Source: Gordionus sp. m RMFG-2023
Lineage: Eukaryota; Nematomorpha; Gordioida; Chordodea; Parachordodidae
Reading direction: 5' to 3'
Assembly: GCF_954871325.1 (NCBI RefSeq)
Contig: NC_088778.1
Location: forward strand, 18,709,120-18,773,119
Length of the DNA stretch: 64,000 nucleotides
The stretch's first letter is position 1, and each line of letters opens with the position of its first letter. This document shows positions 34,244 through 46,480 of the stretch, in pieces. The position numbers were made by a program, and so were the translations under genes. Below the pieces are notes generated by a model. The model was not told the origin of the DNA and ran no database searches. It saw only the letters and a program-made list of their open reading frames with translations.

Positions 34244-34531
34244 AGGCGCGTACGCAGGAATTTGATGTGGGGGAGGGGGGGGGGGATAAATATAATTTTT
34301 TTAAATAAAATTATTGTTATTTAAAAATATTAAGCATAAATTTATTAGGACTAATAACTATTATATTTTGAAGTCATACTGGCTAGCAAAACTATGGAAG
34401 CACTACAATCAGGCACGTACGCAGGAATTTGATGTGGGAGGGGGGGGGGGGGATAAATAAAATTTTTTAAAATAAAATTATTATTATTTAAAAATATCAA
34501 GCATAAATTTATTAGGACTAATAACTATTTC
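34197..34531. repeat. 167-bp duplication spanning a transposon junction
   Basis: Two copies with period 167 (TTGAAGTCATACTGGCTAGC at 34201 and 34368). Each contains ~45 bp of Foldback arm, the hAT tip CAGGCGCGTACGCAGG or CAGGCACGTACGCAGG, a long G-run and ~100 bp of hAT interior. The junction between host repeat and transposon was therefore duplicated after insertion. Confidence 0.85.
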
Positions 34532-34876
34532 TAAACAAATTTAAATTAATATGAATTATAAAAAATTAAATATATAAACCGGTATATAAAAATAAATTTG
34601 AATTAAAAAATATTAAAAGATATAACCGGCCGCATATAAATACTTTAAATAAATCTGAATTATAAAATATTAAGTGAATATAACCAGGATATGAATGACT
34701 ATTAAATAAATAACCTATAATAGAAATTTAAATTTTTTGAGCCTTTAAAATTTATATATAAAGTATAAAAAATTTAAATGTTGGAAATATGAATAATTAT
34801 ATTTTTTATGTAAAAGAAAAATATATAAGACATTCAAAAATGATTGCACAAAAAATATTATAGAAACATTATATTT

Positions 34877-37093
34877 TTATAATGTAAAATCCAATCTTCG
34901 TTGGGATTGAGCTAATTTTTCAATTATCTCATCCGTGCTTGGTGTCAAATGCCTATGAATATTCAAAAGGGCCAGACCATTCAATCTACTTTCAGAAGTT
35001 GTACTTCTTGTGTACGTTTTTAATCTTCTTAAAGAAAAGAATGTTCTCTCATTAGTTGCAGTACTAATGGGAAGAGTTGCTAATATATATAATAATTTCA
35101 ATATATTGGGAAAATAATCTAAAAGATGTTTGAAATGATGCAAAGTATCCATAGCATTTGTTGGGACTATATCAACCATAGTTAATCTTTTATACCATAG
35201 TTGGCATTCAGCTAATAAAGCATCATGAGATATATTAACGTCTTCATGATAAAAATCTGCCAAATATTTTTTTTTCTATCACCATCTGAAAAAGGTTCAG
35301 AGGGCTTTTGCGGAAGTAATATCTGCAGATTGCTAAGTGCAGCTTGATGAATTAAAAACCGTTCATTTACTTGGGTTATAAATGTATCCAAAAGAGGTAT
35401 AAAGACATTTATTTTATAATATTCTTCTATTGACCTTATATTAATATTTGGACGATAAGCTTGCCTTGCTGCAAGTCGAGGTAAACAAATATTGAATTCG
35501 TATAGCCCTGCTTTTGATTCAACAATAACATATAAAATATGAAATTCCTCATCAGCAGTAGCTCTAATTTCCTTGAGTTCTAATAAAATTGTCTCTGCTA
35601 TTCTCATCAACTCAATCAAATCAATATCAGGTTTTTGAAAAGTATTACATAAAATAATTGTATAATTAAATAATTTATTAATATATTCTAATGCGAAAAA
35701 AAAATTTGGTGTATTGAATCCAGTAACTTGCTTGCTTCTGAAGAAATATCTCTTTCAGACCATTGTGATATTTCTGTAAGAGCATTAATAATCGGCTTTT
35801 CTAACTCCATAAAAGCTGTTACTGCTTGATGTAGAAGACTTCATCTTGTTGGACAAGTTTTTTGCATTTTTTTTCTCCCAGATATAATTCTGTTCAAAAT
35901 ATTTCGACGCTTGGGGTATCTAAACAACTCATAGATGCTAGATATTTTACCTGATATAAATATTAAAAATTTAATTTAAATAATTAAAATTATACCTAAG
36001 CAATTTGATATCAATGGTATAGAACATGAATCCGATTATGCTAAGTTGAGTGAATGGGCAGCACAGTGGACATATATAGCTGTTGGGCATTTTTTTTTAA
36101 TAAATGCCTGAAGCCCATTGAATTGTCCACTCATTGTACGTGCTCCATCATACCCTTGCCCACGTATCATATTTATATTTAGCTATATTTTTGAAAATAA
36201 TTTTATAATAAGATTAATTATTACTTTTAATTTTTTAAGATTCTCAAATATTACATCAGCTAAAGCAGACCCAGTCATGCTTAAAACAGGAATAAATTGT
36301 AGAAACATTTCCTTGATAATGTTATTACGAGTATTTACAAATCGCGCACACAATGGCATCTGCTCAATGCGAGCAATGTCCGTGGTCTCATCTGCCAAAA
36401 TTGAGAAGCATGGGGCAAAATTGATTTCAGCAATCAATTTTTCTAAAATGATATTGTTGCAAATATCAATTATCTCATTTTGTATCCTAGGGCTAAGATA
36501 AGTAGCATTTTTATTGCCACTAATGAGGCTCTCCATTAATACAGGATCTCCTAATGCTTTAAATTTTAAAAGTCCACGAAAATTAGCTTCGTTATCATTA
36601 TTATTAAAATTTAAGCTTCCTGAATCCTTGTGGTCAGGTAGGCTAGGCCTTGCAAGCCACAATATAAAATAGCCTCAATAGTTAGTTTTATCTTACATCT
36701 ATTTTCTTTTGCGATTTTAACCCTGTTTTTATCAATAAGAGATGAAATGAGAATCATATCCCCCTTTTGAATTAATTCTTTTGACGAAATCATCAGTTCA
36801 CAGCTTTTGTGATAATTTGTTTTCTGATGATTGTCAAAAATTTCCCCCGAATCTTTGTATTTGTTGAAAGGAGTCTTAACAAGAGTGTTAAGCGTAACTA
36901 AATTTCTGCCAGCATATCGTGGTACATACAGGACATATATTTTGCAATACGCTCCACTGTCTCGGATGGAATATGCTAGCCATAACCATCTAGTAAAATA
37001 GCTATTTTGAAATTCGATTAGCACATAAAGTTTGGGGATATTGAAAATTGAGGGGTGGAATATAAATCTATTATTAAATGAAATTTTTATCAT
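34877..37093 (-). pseudogene. hAT transposase, DUF4371/ZMYM1-like
   Basis: Read on the minus strand the pieces are in order. 37093-36611 has a TTF-type zinc-finger-like start with YHKSCEL. 36662-36183 has DUF4371 blocks (FRGLLKFKALGDPVL, YLSPRIQNEIID, FSILADETTDIARIEQM). 35619-35212 has the middle region (RQAYRPNINIRSIEEYYKIN, IPLLDTFITQVNERF). 35263-34877 has the hAT C-terminal dimerisation domain (ILATLPISTATNERTFFSLRRLKTYTRSTT). At least three frame changes or stops break it, between these pieces and near 35640-36180. The normal enzyme cuts and pastes its element and leaves 8-bp duplications. Dead copy. Confidence 0.85.
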
Positions 37094-38132
37094 AGGTATC
37101 TTTAATATATATTTTTTTAAGAAGTATATGTCTTTCTTCTAGGCTAATATTATCTTTAACTGAAAAATTTGGCTATATCATATGGATGATAATTGTACTC
37201 TAGTTTTGTAAAGATTTTAGTTTTAAGTTTATGTCTAAATATTGAGATGTAAATTAAAATTATTTTTAAAAAAATTATTGCTGCACATTGTTGCAATCTC
37301 ATTTTTTACTAAATTAAATATCGAAAACTATTATTTATTAAATAGTCTAAGTTATTATAAAACTGCCCAATATATTTTTAGAATAACTAACCTTTAGATG
37401 GCTCTATATCCTGACTCTCAATTATTCTTTCAACAATTCTTTCATTATTTGCTATTATGGGAGGGGTTTTTTGCTAAAAATATTTTAATATTAAGATTTT
37501 ATTAAATTATTATACTATACTTTTCTGCTTTTTGGTATGATTTTCACTATCTTCAGTGTTTTAAAAAAAAAATCTAATATCCATGACTGGAAATTTGAAA
37601 ATGGGAAATTTAAAAATAATAGATAAATATTACGCCAAGGAAAACTTGAAAATGAAATTAATTGATAAAATAAATTTAAATATTGTTCCATATTAAAACT
37701 GGTGGTACCAAATTTTTCAACAGTTCCCATTTGAAGCTTAGACAACTTTTGTAACGTGCAACAAGATAAGATATCTAGAACCTTTCAACATAAAAACATG
37801 CAATGAAATTATCATTGATATTTCAGTTTCTTGAAATAACCTTTAAATGAATATGTAATAAAATATGATGTTGCCAAGAAAACAGTTAATAATCAACAAC
37901 AATAGTATTTTATAAATACAGAAAATATTAACATTGTACTCATATCCCACATTGAATATTGACTATGTTTCATTATGAAATCAGGTTCTTGAAAGAACCT
38001 ATAAATGAATATGAAATAAAATAAGATGCTGTCAAGAAAACACTTAATAATCAACAATAGTACCTTATAATTTAATATTACCATAATTTCATCCTTATAT
38101 CAATATAAAGACATTTCAGATAAATACAAAAT

Positions 38133-41020
38133 ATGTTTAAATACACAACATGTTCTGTCTGTTCTAAAAACATTTTTGTTACCAAAAATGGGAAAATAGC
38201 GACCCCTGGCCCCCGGAAAAATAGATGTCCTCTCTCAGGTGTCTCACTAACAATAGCCCAAATAGACCTCCCTTCATACAGCTACCCTGCTTTAAATAAT
38301 GATATTCAACCTGTTTTTGATGCACCCTCCCAACCTCTGGAATGCTCTACCAATAATTCTCCAATCCCAGTATGGATAAATGATCATTTATATAATAAAC
38401 TACCCTTGACGATATCTAGAATTCCTCGAGGAGTTAGAACACTCACGGCCAATAAACTTAATATGACTATTCAATCACTCAATAATAATATCACCAATGC
38501 TGACAACTGGAAAAAACTTTTTGACTTTTGTTTTACCCACTTGAAGGCTCCATCAACAAAATTGAACTTAACAAAACAAATTAAGTATCAATTAAAGAAC
38601 CCAATCCTTAACAGCAATGCCTTTTGCTCTTCAAGACCTAACTATAATCATAACATCCCAAATTTAAAGGCTAAACTTATCAGCCGTAAAATTAACGCAT
38701 GTAATATTAAAGCAGCTTTAAATTTAGCAGTGTCCGAAGACACCATATCCCCTGACAATTTGGACACTATACTCTTATTACAATCTATACATCCCCAAGA
38801 TTTTAATGAATTACCACCACCACCTCTATCCATTCCTACTCCTCCTTTAACTGTCAAAGAAGTTACTAAGGCAATAGTCTCTTTCAGAAAAGACTCCTCA
38901 GGAGGACTTGACGGTTTTAGAGCAATATATCTTCAGGACCTTACCAAATCAACAACCACCAACATTGAACTTATACACAACATAACAACTCTACTTAATC
39001 ATATTTTAAACGACAACATACCTTCTACTTATTCACGGTGCACGCTTAATAGCCTTAAACAAAAAAAATGGCGGCATACGCCCAATCGCCGTCGGCTCTA
39101 TTTTCCGTCGAATTATATCTAAAATTATTTTTACCCGCATTAAAAGCAAGCTCACCGAGCGATTAGTTCCCCATCAGCTTGGCTTCAACATACCTTCCGG
39201 TTGTTAAGCAGCCTCCCACGCCACACGTATCCAACTTCACTCCACTAAAAACTGCATACTAAAAGTGGATTTTAAAAACGCCTTTAACTCTTTAAAACGA
39301 GAACACTTTTTCCCTATTTTCTGCGACGCTTTTACAGAATATTCTCCATATCTTTTTGCCTCTTATAACAATTCATCCTACCTTAAATTCAACAATACAA
39401 TAATTGAATCAAGGCAAGGCATTCAACAGTGTGATCCCCTTGGACCTGCCCTTTTTTGCTTAGGTATCCAGTCGATCATTGAATCGATAAATCGTGAGAC
39501 AAATTTGACCCTTAATGTTTGGTATTTGGATGATGGAACCCTTGCTGGTCCATATGATGAACTCCTAAAAATAGCGCCTATAATAAATAATCTAACCAAT
39601 ATTACAGGGTTGTCTCTTAATAACAACAAATGCGAATTTTATTCACCAGATGAAACCTTTATCGTTCCTCATAACTTCACACCCATTAACCTATCCAGGT
39701 TCACACATCTTGGATCTCCAATAGGCGGCAATAAAGCAATCGAATATTTCAAAACCAAATTTCTCATAATTTCCACCTTTTACATAAAATCCTTCAATCC
39801 TTCAAGTCCTTCCCTCCCATCAAGCTTTCTTCCTTCTCAAAAACTTTTTCTTTATCCCAAAAATCCATCACGCCTTCAGCTCTGCCCCACTTTTCTTATA
39901 CCCGGAAATTCTCACCCAAATAGAATTAACAATCAAAGACTCTTTAGAAGGAATCCTTAATATAAAATTCAGCCCTAATTCTTGGATGCAGGCCTCTTTA
40001 CTCTCGATATTTGGGGGTCTTGGCTTAAGATCACCCGAGTCACTCAGCCTTGCTGCCTTTTTAGCCTCAGAATCAAGCTCACGCTTAATTATTCTATCAC
40101 TTAACAATAACCACACAGACCCCCACCTTCCCCACGCCCTAGCAATCTGGAAAGAGAATTCCTTCTCCGCTCCAATCCCCACATCAAGAAAGCAACATGA
40201 CTGGGATCTTCCCTTAATAAGCCACTCCGTTGAATATCTAATATCGAGTGCTGCTTCTAAGGGATCCCCATCAATCCTTTCAGATTTATTATCTCCCATT
40301 ACAGTTGATCATCTCTTTCTCCCACAACTGCAAGTTCCACAACTTTTGCCTTTCCTATTGGGCTATGAATGGTTAGAAGTTTTGCCCAGCTCACACTTAG
40401 GACTTCTCTAAACAAACGAGGAATTACGCATAGCAATAGGTCTCCGTCTTGGTTGTAAAATACTGGCCAACTCCACATGTACATTATCCCAACCCGTTGA
40501 TTGTTTTGGACATCATCCTCTTCATTGTCGATTCTCTAAAGGTAGACATTCTCGACACAGTGCATTTAACGGCACCATTTTCCGTGCTCTACCCTCAGCT
40601 CAAATTCCAGCAACCCTCGAACCCTGTGGCCTCTCAACCGAGAATAATATACGGCCAGATGGGCTGACATTAATACTATGGAGTATTGGAATTCCATTAG
40701 CATGGGACTATACTTGCATCGACCGATTTGCTCCCTCCTTTAATAAAAACTCATTCATACGAGCTGAAAACTCTAAAATTAATAAATACACTTCCCTAAC
40801 CAATTGCAATCTCATACCAATCGTATCCGACACAACCGGTTTTTTTGGCAATCATGTCCTAACCTTCTTCAAATCCCTTGGTAAAAAAATCCGCGCCATC
40901 ACTGGTGACCCACAGGAAGGCTTCTATCTCAGACAGCGCATATCTATTGATATATGCAGATCTAACTGCATTGCCATCCACGGTTCTCTTTCTTGACCTC
41001 CTCCCACCCAACATACAATT
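38133..41020 (+). pseudogene. RLE-type LINE, nearly full-length ORF
   Basis: A non-LTR retrotransposon ORF in several frames. 38133-39122 is the N-terminal region (early CSVC...RCPLSG finger-like motif) plus the first RT block (FRKDSSGGLDGFRAIYLQ). 39265-39760 is the RT core (VDFKNAFNSLKREHFFP, RQGIQQCDPLGPALF, catalytic YLDDG near 39523). 39986-40410 is the thumb/connection region (FGGLGLRSPESL, DWDLPLI). 40440-41000 is a finger-like HPLHC plus endonuclease core (RPDG near 40652, LAWDYTCID near 40706, QEGFYLRQRISI). Breaks: frameshift near 39060, in-frame TAA at 39206, frameshift near 39760, and stops near 40409 and later. The second finger Cys is replaced by Ser. Same family as 12050-13168 and 55310-55890. 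Inserted in the hAT element. Confidence 0.85.
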
Positions 41021-41261
41021 TACTATACTAATTATTATTTTTTTTTTATTATACAGTTTTTTATATAAATTTTAATTTACAAATAGTTTACATGATATTT
41101 TTAATAAACTAACTTAATACATAAAAAAAAAAAAGTTAAAAAAAAAATATATATAAAAAGAACGAAATATGAATGATATAAAAAAATATAAACAATAATA
41201 TTTTTGAAAAATATATCCGGCATCTGCATTTTTGGCTTTCCCCCGCTGCGTACGTCAATGA

Positions 41262-41785
41262 CTACGATGAAATTTATATCATTCATTAGTGCTTAGTTAG
41301 TAGAGGTTATAGCTTTAATAAGTATAGTAGCCCTAGTTAAAATAAAAGTTATTAACATATTAAACAAAAAAATGGGGATACCAAATCAAAAATTAGAGAA
41401 GAGAAAAACATTCTATTTTCGCCATTATTTATTGAATAATTAGTAAATTAAAATTCCGTAATTAATTTAGTTAACCGCCTTATAAAAAAAGTTTAAAGCA
41501 AAATAAATGTTTCAAGGTCAAATTTTAACTAACGAGATTATGAGAAAGCACTAAAGATTAAACATTTATCAATCTTAGGTGCTCCTTTAGTAGAGATTAG
41601 TGTTCAGTTTAGCATCAATTAAAATAAAAAATTTATTCAAGTGAAAAAAAACAACAAATTGCGGTTAGCCAAAACTGAAGTAGTGCTAATTTACGCTATT
41701 ATTTAGTGCTTAATTAATAAATTCAAATTTAGTAATTAATTTGGTTAACCGCCCAAATAAAAATAGTTATACGCTATCATGAATT
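41262..41785 (-). repeat. Foldback left arm, inner part
   Basis: About two subrepeats that continue the left arm after the hAT insertion. They match 49480-50110 of the right arm in reverse, including TTGAATAATTAGTAAATTAA and GGTGCTCCTTTAGTAGAGAT. Confidence 0.8.
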
Positions 41786-41892
41786 TTAGTTATATTTAGA
41801 TCTCATTATTATCAATATAATTATAGTTGCCGATTCAATAAAGTATGTAGTGTCATATCAATCCTTCAAATTTTCTGACACCTCTCTAGACG

Positions 41893-42159
41893 CTTAAGAA
41901 AATTTTAGAGAACCCATATCTAATTGAATATTACGTTTCTATAGATAGATTTGAACAATTATATCCAAACTCCTCTTTAGAAATTGTCAAAACGACTAAA
42001 AAAGTTATTAATAATAATACAAGTCCAACTCCATGTGGTCGAAAATATAATTCTCAAGCGTTATCTCTTTTTATTCAAAAACTGTTACTCGATAATATAT
42101 ATAGATTATGGAATAAGAGTGATATATTTTTCTTCGAATATTATTACTACAATATTTAG
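41893..42159 (+). CDS. Unknown ORF in the Foldback centre (88 codons)
   Basis: An open frame with no ATG reads KKILENPYLIEYYVSIDRFE, then YPNSSLEIVKTTKKVI and SPTPCGRKYNSQALSLFI before TAG. Composition is more protein-like than the surroundings. It could be an exon or a remnant of a second Foldback gene. No family is recognised. Confidence 0.3.
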   Translation, partial: LKKILENPYLIEYYVSIDRFEQLYPNSSLEIVKTTKKVINNNTSPTPCGRKYNSQALSLFIQKLLLDNIYRLWNKSDIFFFEYYYYNI

Positions 42160-42870
42160 ATGGAGGAATAAAGAAGGAAAAAAATTGTTAAAAATGTATG
42201 GAATAAATTTCAAAGAATAAAACAGAAATTGGCGAAAATAGGCATATAATCAATAAAACATTCTATATAAGAAATTATAAACAAATACTAATATAATAGG
42301 ATTGTGGGTTGTAACATCATTATGGCTGAATTAGAGATATTATTTAATTTTTGATTCATATAATACAATATAATTTTATTTGAATTATATAGGATAATTT
42401 CATATTCACAATTTCTGTTGTCATTAATGTCATATTTTATATAGGGGCCAGTGCAAAACCATTTGATTTGATAAGCTCCCAAGATAAAAACATTCTTCAA
42501 CCCTAAAGTTATATATATTATTCATTCGATATTTTAAAATAAACCTTATTGTATAGGAATAGGAAACGTCAGCAAATACTAATATATAAGATCGGTATAA
42601 ATAGGATATTTTCTAATGATAAGGATGTAATTCTTAATACAACATTGAACTTCCTCGACATATGAAATTCTTTCTGTTAGTTTGATAATCCAATACAACA
42701 TTGAACTGACAAATGAAATTTTTTCAAAACTCTAGCATAATATATTTTTTAATTTAATTTAAATAGGAAGTTTCAAGGACTAAATTGTAAAAGCAATGTA
42801 AAAAAATGTTGAAGAATATTAATGGTCAAACTTTATTGTTAATAGTATTATGATAGCTTATTATAACAGT
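42160..42870. other. AT-rich DNA in the Foldback centre
   Basis: No gene supported. A short duplicated motif, AATACAACATTGAACT, occurs at about 42636 and 42691. Confidence 0.4.
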
Positions 42871-42871
42871 A

Positions 42872-43210
42872 CTAGTAGCAAACCCGTCAAGAATGACGGG
42901 CGGATTGACTTTTTGCCAACAATTTTTTACCTTTTTATTTATAATTTAAAGCCAAATAAAGTTAATATTGTTAGATGAGAGTTTTTCATACCTTATTTAC
43001 CACATTAGCTAATCACATTATCTGAATACCAGAGCTCCCTTTAGTTAGCATTGCTGTTCACTCCCCACCGTGTGAAGTTTAGGAGCAAAGAGAGGAAAAA
43101 AAGATTGACTAAAAGATGGAAGAAATAAAAAAAGTTAAAAATATTTAATAATTGTTTATAAATTCATGGTTATATATTTTCAAGCCATTGGCATTTGTAG
43201 GCACATTGGT
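42872..43210 (-). mobile_element. Helitron 3' end (minus strand)
   Basis: Read on the minus strand it ends CCCGTCATTCTTGACGGG (42900-42883), seven bases, CTAG (42875-42872), then T. Hairpin, spacing and terminus are the same as at 17801-17829. Upstream it shares GGGGAGTGAACAGCAAT and GGAGCTCTGGTA with 17257-17297, and the match can be followed to GGCTACAAATGC-like sequence near 43200. It is either a truncated or non-autonomous copy; the 5' end is undefined. Confidence 0.85.
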
Positions 43211-43479
43211 ATGTCTCCGTGGAGATTTATAATTGCCAAATCACTTAGAAACGCATTAAAACAAAGGCACATTACTGATTCACACATCAAATTTTTGTTT
43301 AAATTAACTTATCATATCTTTTGTCAAAAATTTTCTTTCTTTCTTTATATTCTAATAACAAGGCTGGATGTCTTTTGCATACCATGGATTTCATAAGGTC
43401 GTTACAAATTTCCCAGATTCCATCTATTCGTTTTGAATAACATGTTCTATCCCTGTGGACACAGCAGGTGGTATAAAAA

Positions 43480-45860
43480 TAATTACTGTTCTAAAAAAAA
43501 TAACATTTCACATACTATTTCAATATTGATTTTTTGTTCATATGATTTACGGAAGAATTGAGCAGGAAAGGTGTGTTCAATCGCAACTGCCAAGTTTTGA
43601 ATACCCGTTGTATTTATAATGTTTCTATTGGTTGGTAAATATAAGCCATTTCTTATAATCTCCATCTTATAGCACTCTTTATTACTATATATATTTTTGA
43701 AACATTTGTCGATGATATAAAAGATAGTTGCTCACATGATAAACGATATAAATCATTAGTATTAGTAACTAAAGTCTTGGGAAACATTTTCACCATTAAT
43801 TCAGCTCTTATTGTATATTTGTTTATGATATATTTAATAAAATGCAATGTTATTTATTATATGATCAAAATATGAGAAATATAATTGCTATCGCAGCAGG
43901 TCACCGCCACCCCTTGGGAAAATGCATTAATAGGACATGTATTCCCTATTAAAAACTGTTTTGTCTCTATAAATGATATGTCATTGTAAAAAGATTTCCA
44001 TTTCTTAATAATCACAATTTAATTTTTTAGTCTTCTAATAAGTGCAAAATTTCAGGACAGCGAGCTCCATAATAAAAATGCATTTTCTTGCTACTGGCTT
44101 TTCCGCCACCACCTTCCAGTTTTCAAGTAATAGCTTTTCATTAATTGAAACTTTATTAGTCGTAGAGGCAGTTGGTTGCCCATATTTATAATGTATTTGC
44201 ATAATGTTTGATCATAAGGGATATGTCCTCAAAAAATAATGTATCATAATATCTGGGCAATAAATATAATTTTTCTTTTACAAATATTACACATTTAGAT
44301 TTGGCTCTATTTTCCAATTCTATCCAATGATAGATTACTGGTTTTATTTAAATCAATTATCTCAACATCATCGACATCATAAATATCAGTTTCCATTTTC
44401 TAAGTCTAGATACAATAAGTTTTATGTATCTTTTAGCATTTCAGCAATTGTCGGGACATATTTCAGTACCGTTAAATTCGCTAGTACATGTGATTATTAA
44501 AGATTCTATTATCTTTTCTGCCTGCAAGGACCCACATTTAATTAACATAGCCAGTGTGCGAATTTTTTATATAAACCCTGCCATCTTCAACTTAATACAT
44601 AATCAACTCTAATATAAATCTTGGGCATGTTTAATTTTTGTCCCATTACTATATTAAATGAATATTCAATATTCGGATTTATAAAATTCGCTATCGATCT
44701 AGCCACACAGTCTAGCAAAGCTAAAGAATGATTGGTTACAACTATTTTGGGAATTTTTGAACCACTTTATATCCATATATTTAACTAAAGTATCGTGGGC
44801 CTCAAAGAGCATTTTCACTATAGATCTTTGACTACATTTTAATTTTATTTCGATTACTTCCGCATATAAAAAAATATGGCCTATTTTTTGTAACCAGGGA
44901 CTGTAGCATCAATTTGAAGTATCGATACATCTGTATCCTGACAATATTTATTGTATATACACATTTGATCTAGCAACCAATAATGAATATAAAATTTATC
45001 AGATCCTTCGGTATATTTTAAAATTAATAGTGTATTAATATTATTATCCGTTTTCAGATCAAAATCATTTTTAAAAGTTTGCCTACATTTTCTTAGAACA
45101 TTTAAAGAATAAAGTGTAGTTGGTACTACCTTGCTAAATTCCATAGATTGGTTGGCCGTCTTTTTCTAATTCAATGCCAATTTTATTTTTTCTCAAATCA
45201 CTTAATTATTTTTAAAAAAAGAGATGCATATGTGATTTATAATTAAATATATCGCAAATTAACTTTTTACTAAGTTTATCATGAATTGAACTAATCATAT
45301 TCATTCTTAATATGGCCGTGCATTGTTTACAATGCGTTCTATAATAATTTTTAAGCATCCAGATAGGAAAGTTTCATCTGACTGGTGATGATTTTCTCAA
45401 TGATATGAGTCCAGTCAGATCGTAACTTTGCTAAATCATCGTCGCAAGGATACATTTTATCCATTCATCGATTAAAATTACTATTTCAAACTGTTCTTTT
45501 CCTATTTTTTCGTCTTCAAATGTATCTTCCTCTTCCAACAAGTAATCATTAAATTCATTTTTAGAAACTTTTCTCTGCAATTAATATAAAATTAAATATA
45601 ACATAAGAAATTAGAATAGAATATTGAAAAATACTACTTACCGTTATCATATTTTCATTTATTTTTAGAATATCCCAGAAAATATTTTTGGAACGGATAT
45701 AGGTATATACAGACTTCGGTGACATTAATTTAGCAAATGCATCACTTATCTTTATCCATGTAGCAGCTGAAGTTCGATTAGTGTCCTTAATTATATCATT
45801 TTTGAAAGTTAGAAGGGTCTTATTTATAAATTCAACTGGTACAGCTGCTAATCTAGGCAT
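43480..45860 (-). pseudogene. Decayed DDE transposase, MULE-like, of the Foldback element
   Basis: Minus-strand pieces in order: 45860-45561 (PRLAAVPVEFINKTLLTF, TSAATWIKISDAFAKL), 45144-44881 (STNYTL-type region, then VSILQIDATVPGYKK near 44900), ~44740-44590 (TNHSLALLDCVARSIANF, then MPKIYIRVDY), ~44170-43900 (INEKLLLENWKV, IETKQFLIGNTCPINAFS) and 43847-43483 (IQNLAVAIEHTFP). The pattern 'IDAT', 'TD/N-SLALL' and 'YIR-D' resembles a MULE-related DDE transposase group found in invertebrate genomes, with Asp at the first and third sites and Asn in place of Asp at the second. There are several stops and frame changes. The position in the centre of a long-armed element with a 9-bp target duplication supports it as the Foldback transposase. 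Assignment is by motif recall only. Confidence 0.5.
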
Positions 45861-46253
45861 TGTAGTTTTGTTTGATTACTAATTAAGTACATTTATTCAA
45901 AATGAGACAAATTCGATGTATTTAAATAATTTAAAATAAGAATTGAAGACCGGAGATATTAACCAATTGTCTTATTAAATTTAAAACTGATAGGGGTAAT
46001 TGAGGAAGGTTTAAGCACTTTTCGTTCAAACCTGAATAAATTCATTAATATTAAACTTATTTAAATAAATATTCCGAACCAAGGTTGGCAAACCGGTCTA
46101 TTGACTGGTCAAATAAGGTCAATTCCCTCAAAGTATAGTCTATTTTAAATAGTTATTATATATTTTATAGAAACTATTTTTTAGAAAACATCATTTGAAA
46201 TTTTTTTTGGCACAACATTAATTTACTTTGGGCACGCTGACTAACAATAAGTG

Positions 46254-46472
46254 TAGTGTTTATAAAGGGCTCATTTTGAGCCGATTTTTAAAAACGGTTA
46301 ACTATATTTTAGCCAAAGAAAAATTGCCTAGGGCTCCAGATTTCGCTAATAGATGTATAGACCTTTGTGCCAGCTATGAGCAAAATCTTCAAGCTTGAGT
46401 AAAATTTTTGTGGATAAAATGTTGAGTTAGCTGTTTTTAAAAATCGGATGAAATCGAGCCGTTTAACAACAA
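46254..46472. mobile_element. 219-bp hAT-type MITE with exact 8-bp duplication
   Basis: The tips are inverted: TAGTGTTTATAAAGGGCTCA on the left; the right, on the reverse strand, begins TGTTGTTAAACGGCTCGATT. AATAAGTG flanks both sides (46246-46253 and 46473-46480), an exact 8-bp target duplication. Non-coding and GC-richer than its surroundings. A relative lies at 30010. Confidence 0.85.
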
Positions 46473-46480
46473 AATAAGTG

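Larger units (their letters stand above)
34244..41262 (-). mobile_element. hAT element (TTF/DUF4371 type) with nested LINE
   Basis: Ends: left CAGGCGCGTACGCAGG at 34244, right (reverse strand) TTGACGTACGCAGCGGGG at ~41260. Flanking 8-mers CACTACAA and GACTACGA are a degraded 8-bp target duplication. Joining the flanks restores the Foldback subrepeat, which confirms the insertion. The transposase is at 34877-37093 (minus). An RLE LINE occupies about 38100-41055. The interior between 37100 and 38100 is AT-rich, with a duplicated ~110-bp segment (TTTCTTGAAATAACCT... at 37827 and TTCTTGAAAGAACCT... at 37983). Confidence 0.75.

Noticed and set aside
36118-36501. 127-codon plus-strand open frame
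   Set aside because: Antisense shadow of the hAT DUF4371 region.
39868-40299. 143-codon minus-strand open frame
   Set aside because: Antisense shadow of the LINE connection domain.
41893-42220. 78-codon frame at 41984-42220
   Set aside because: Overlaps a more protein-like frame at 41893-42159 and has biased, AT-driven composition.
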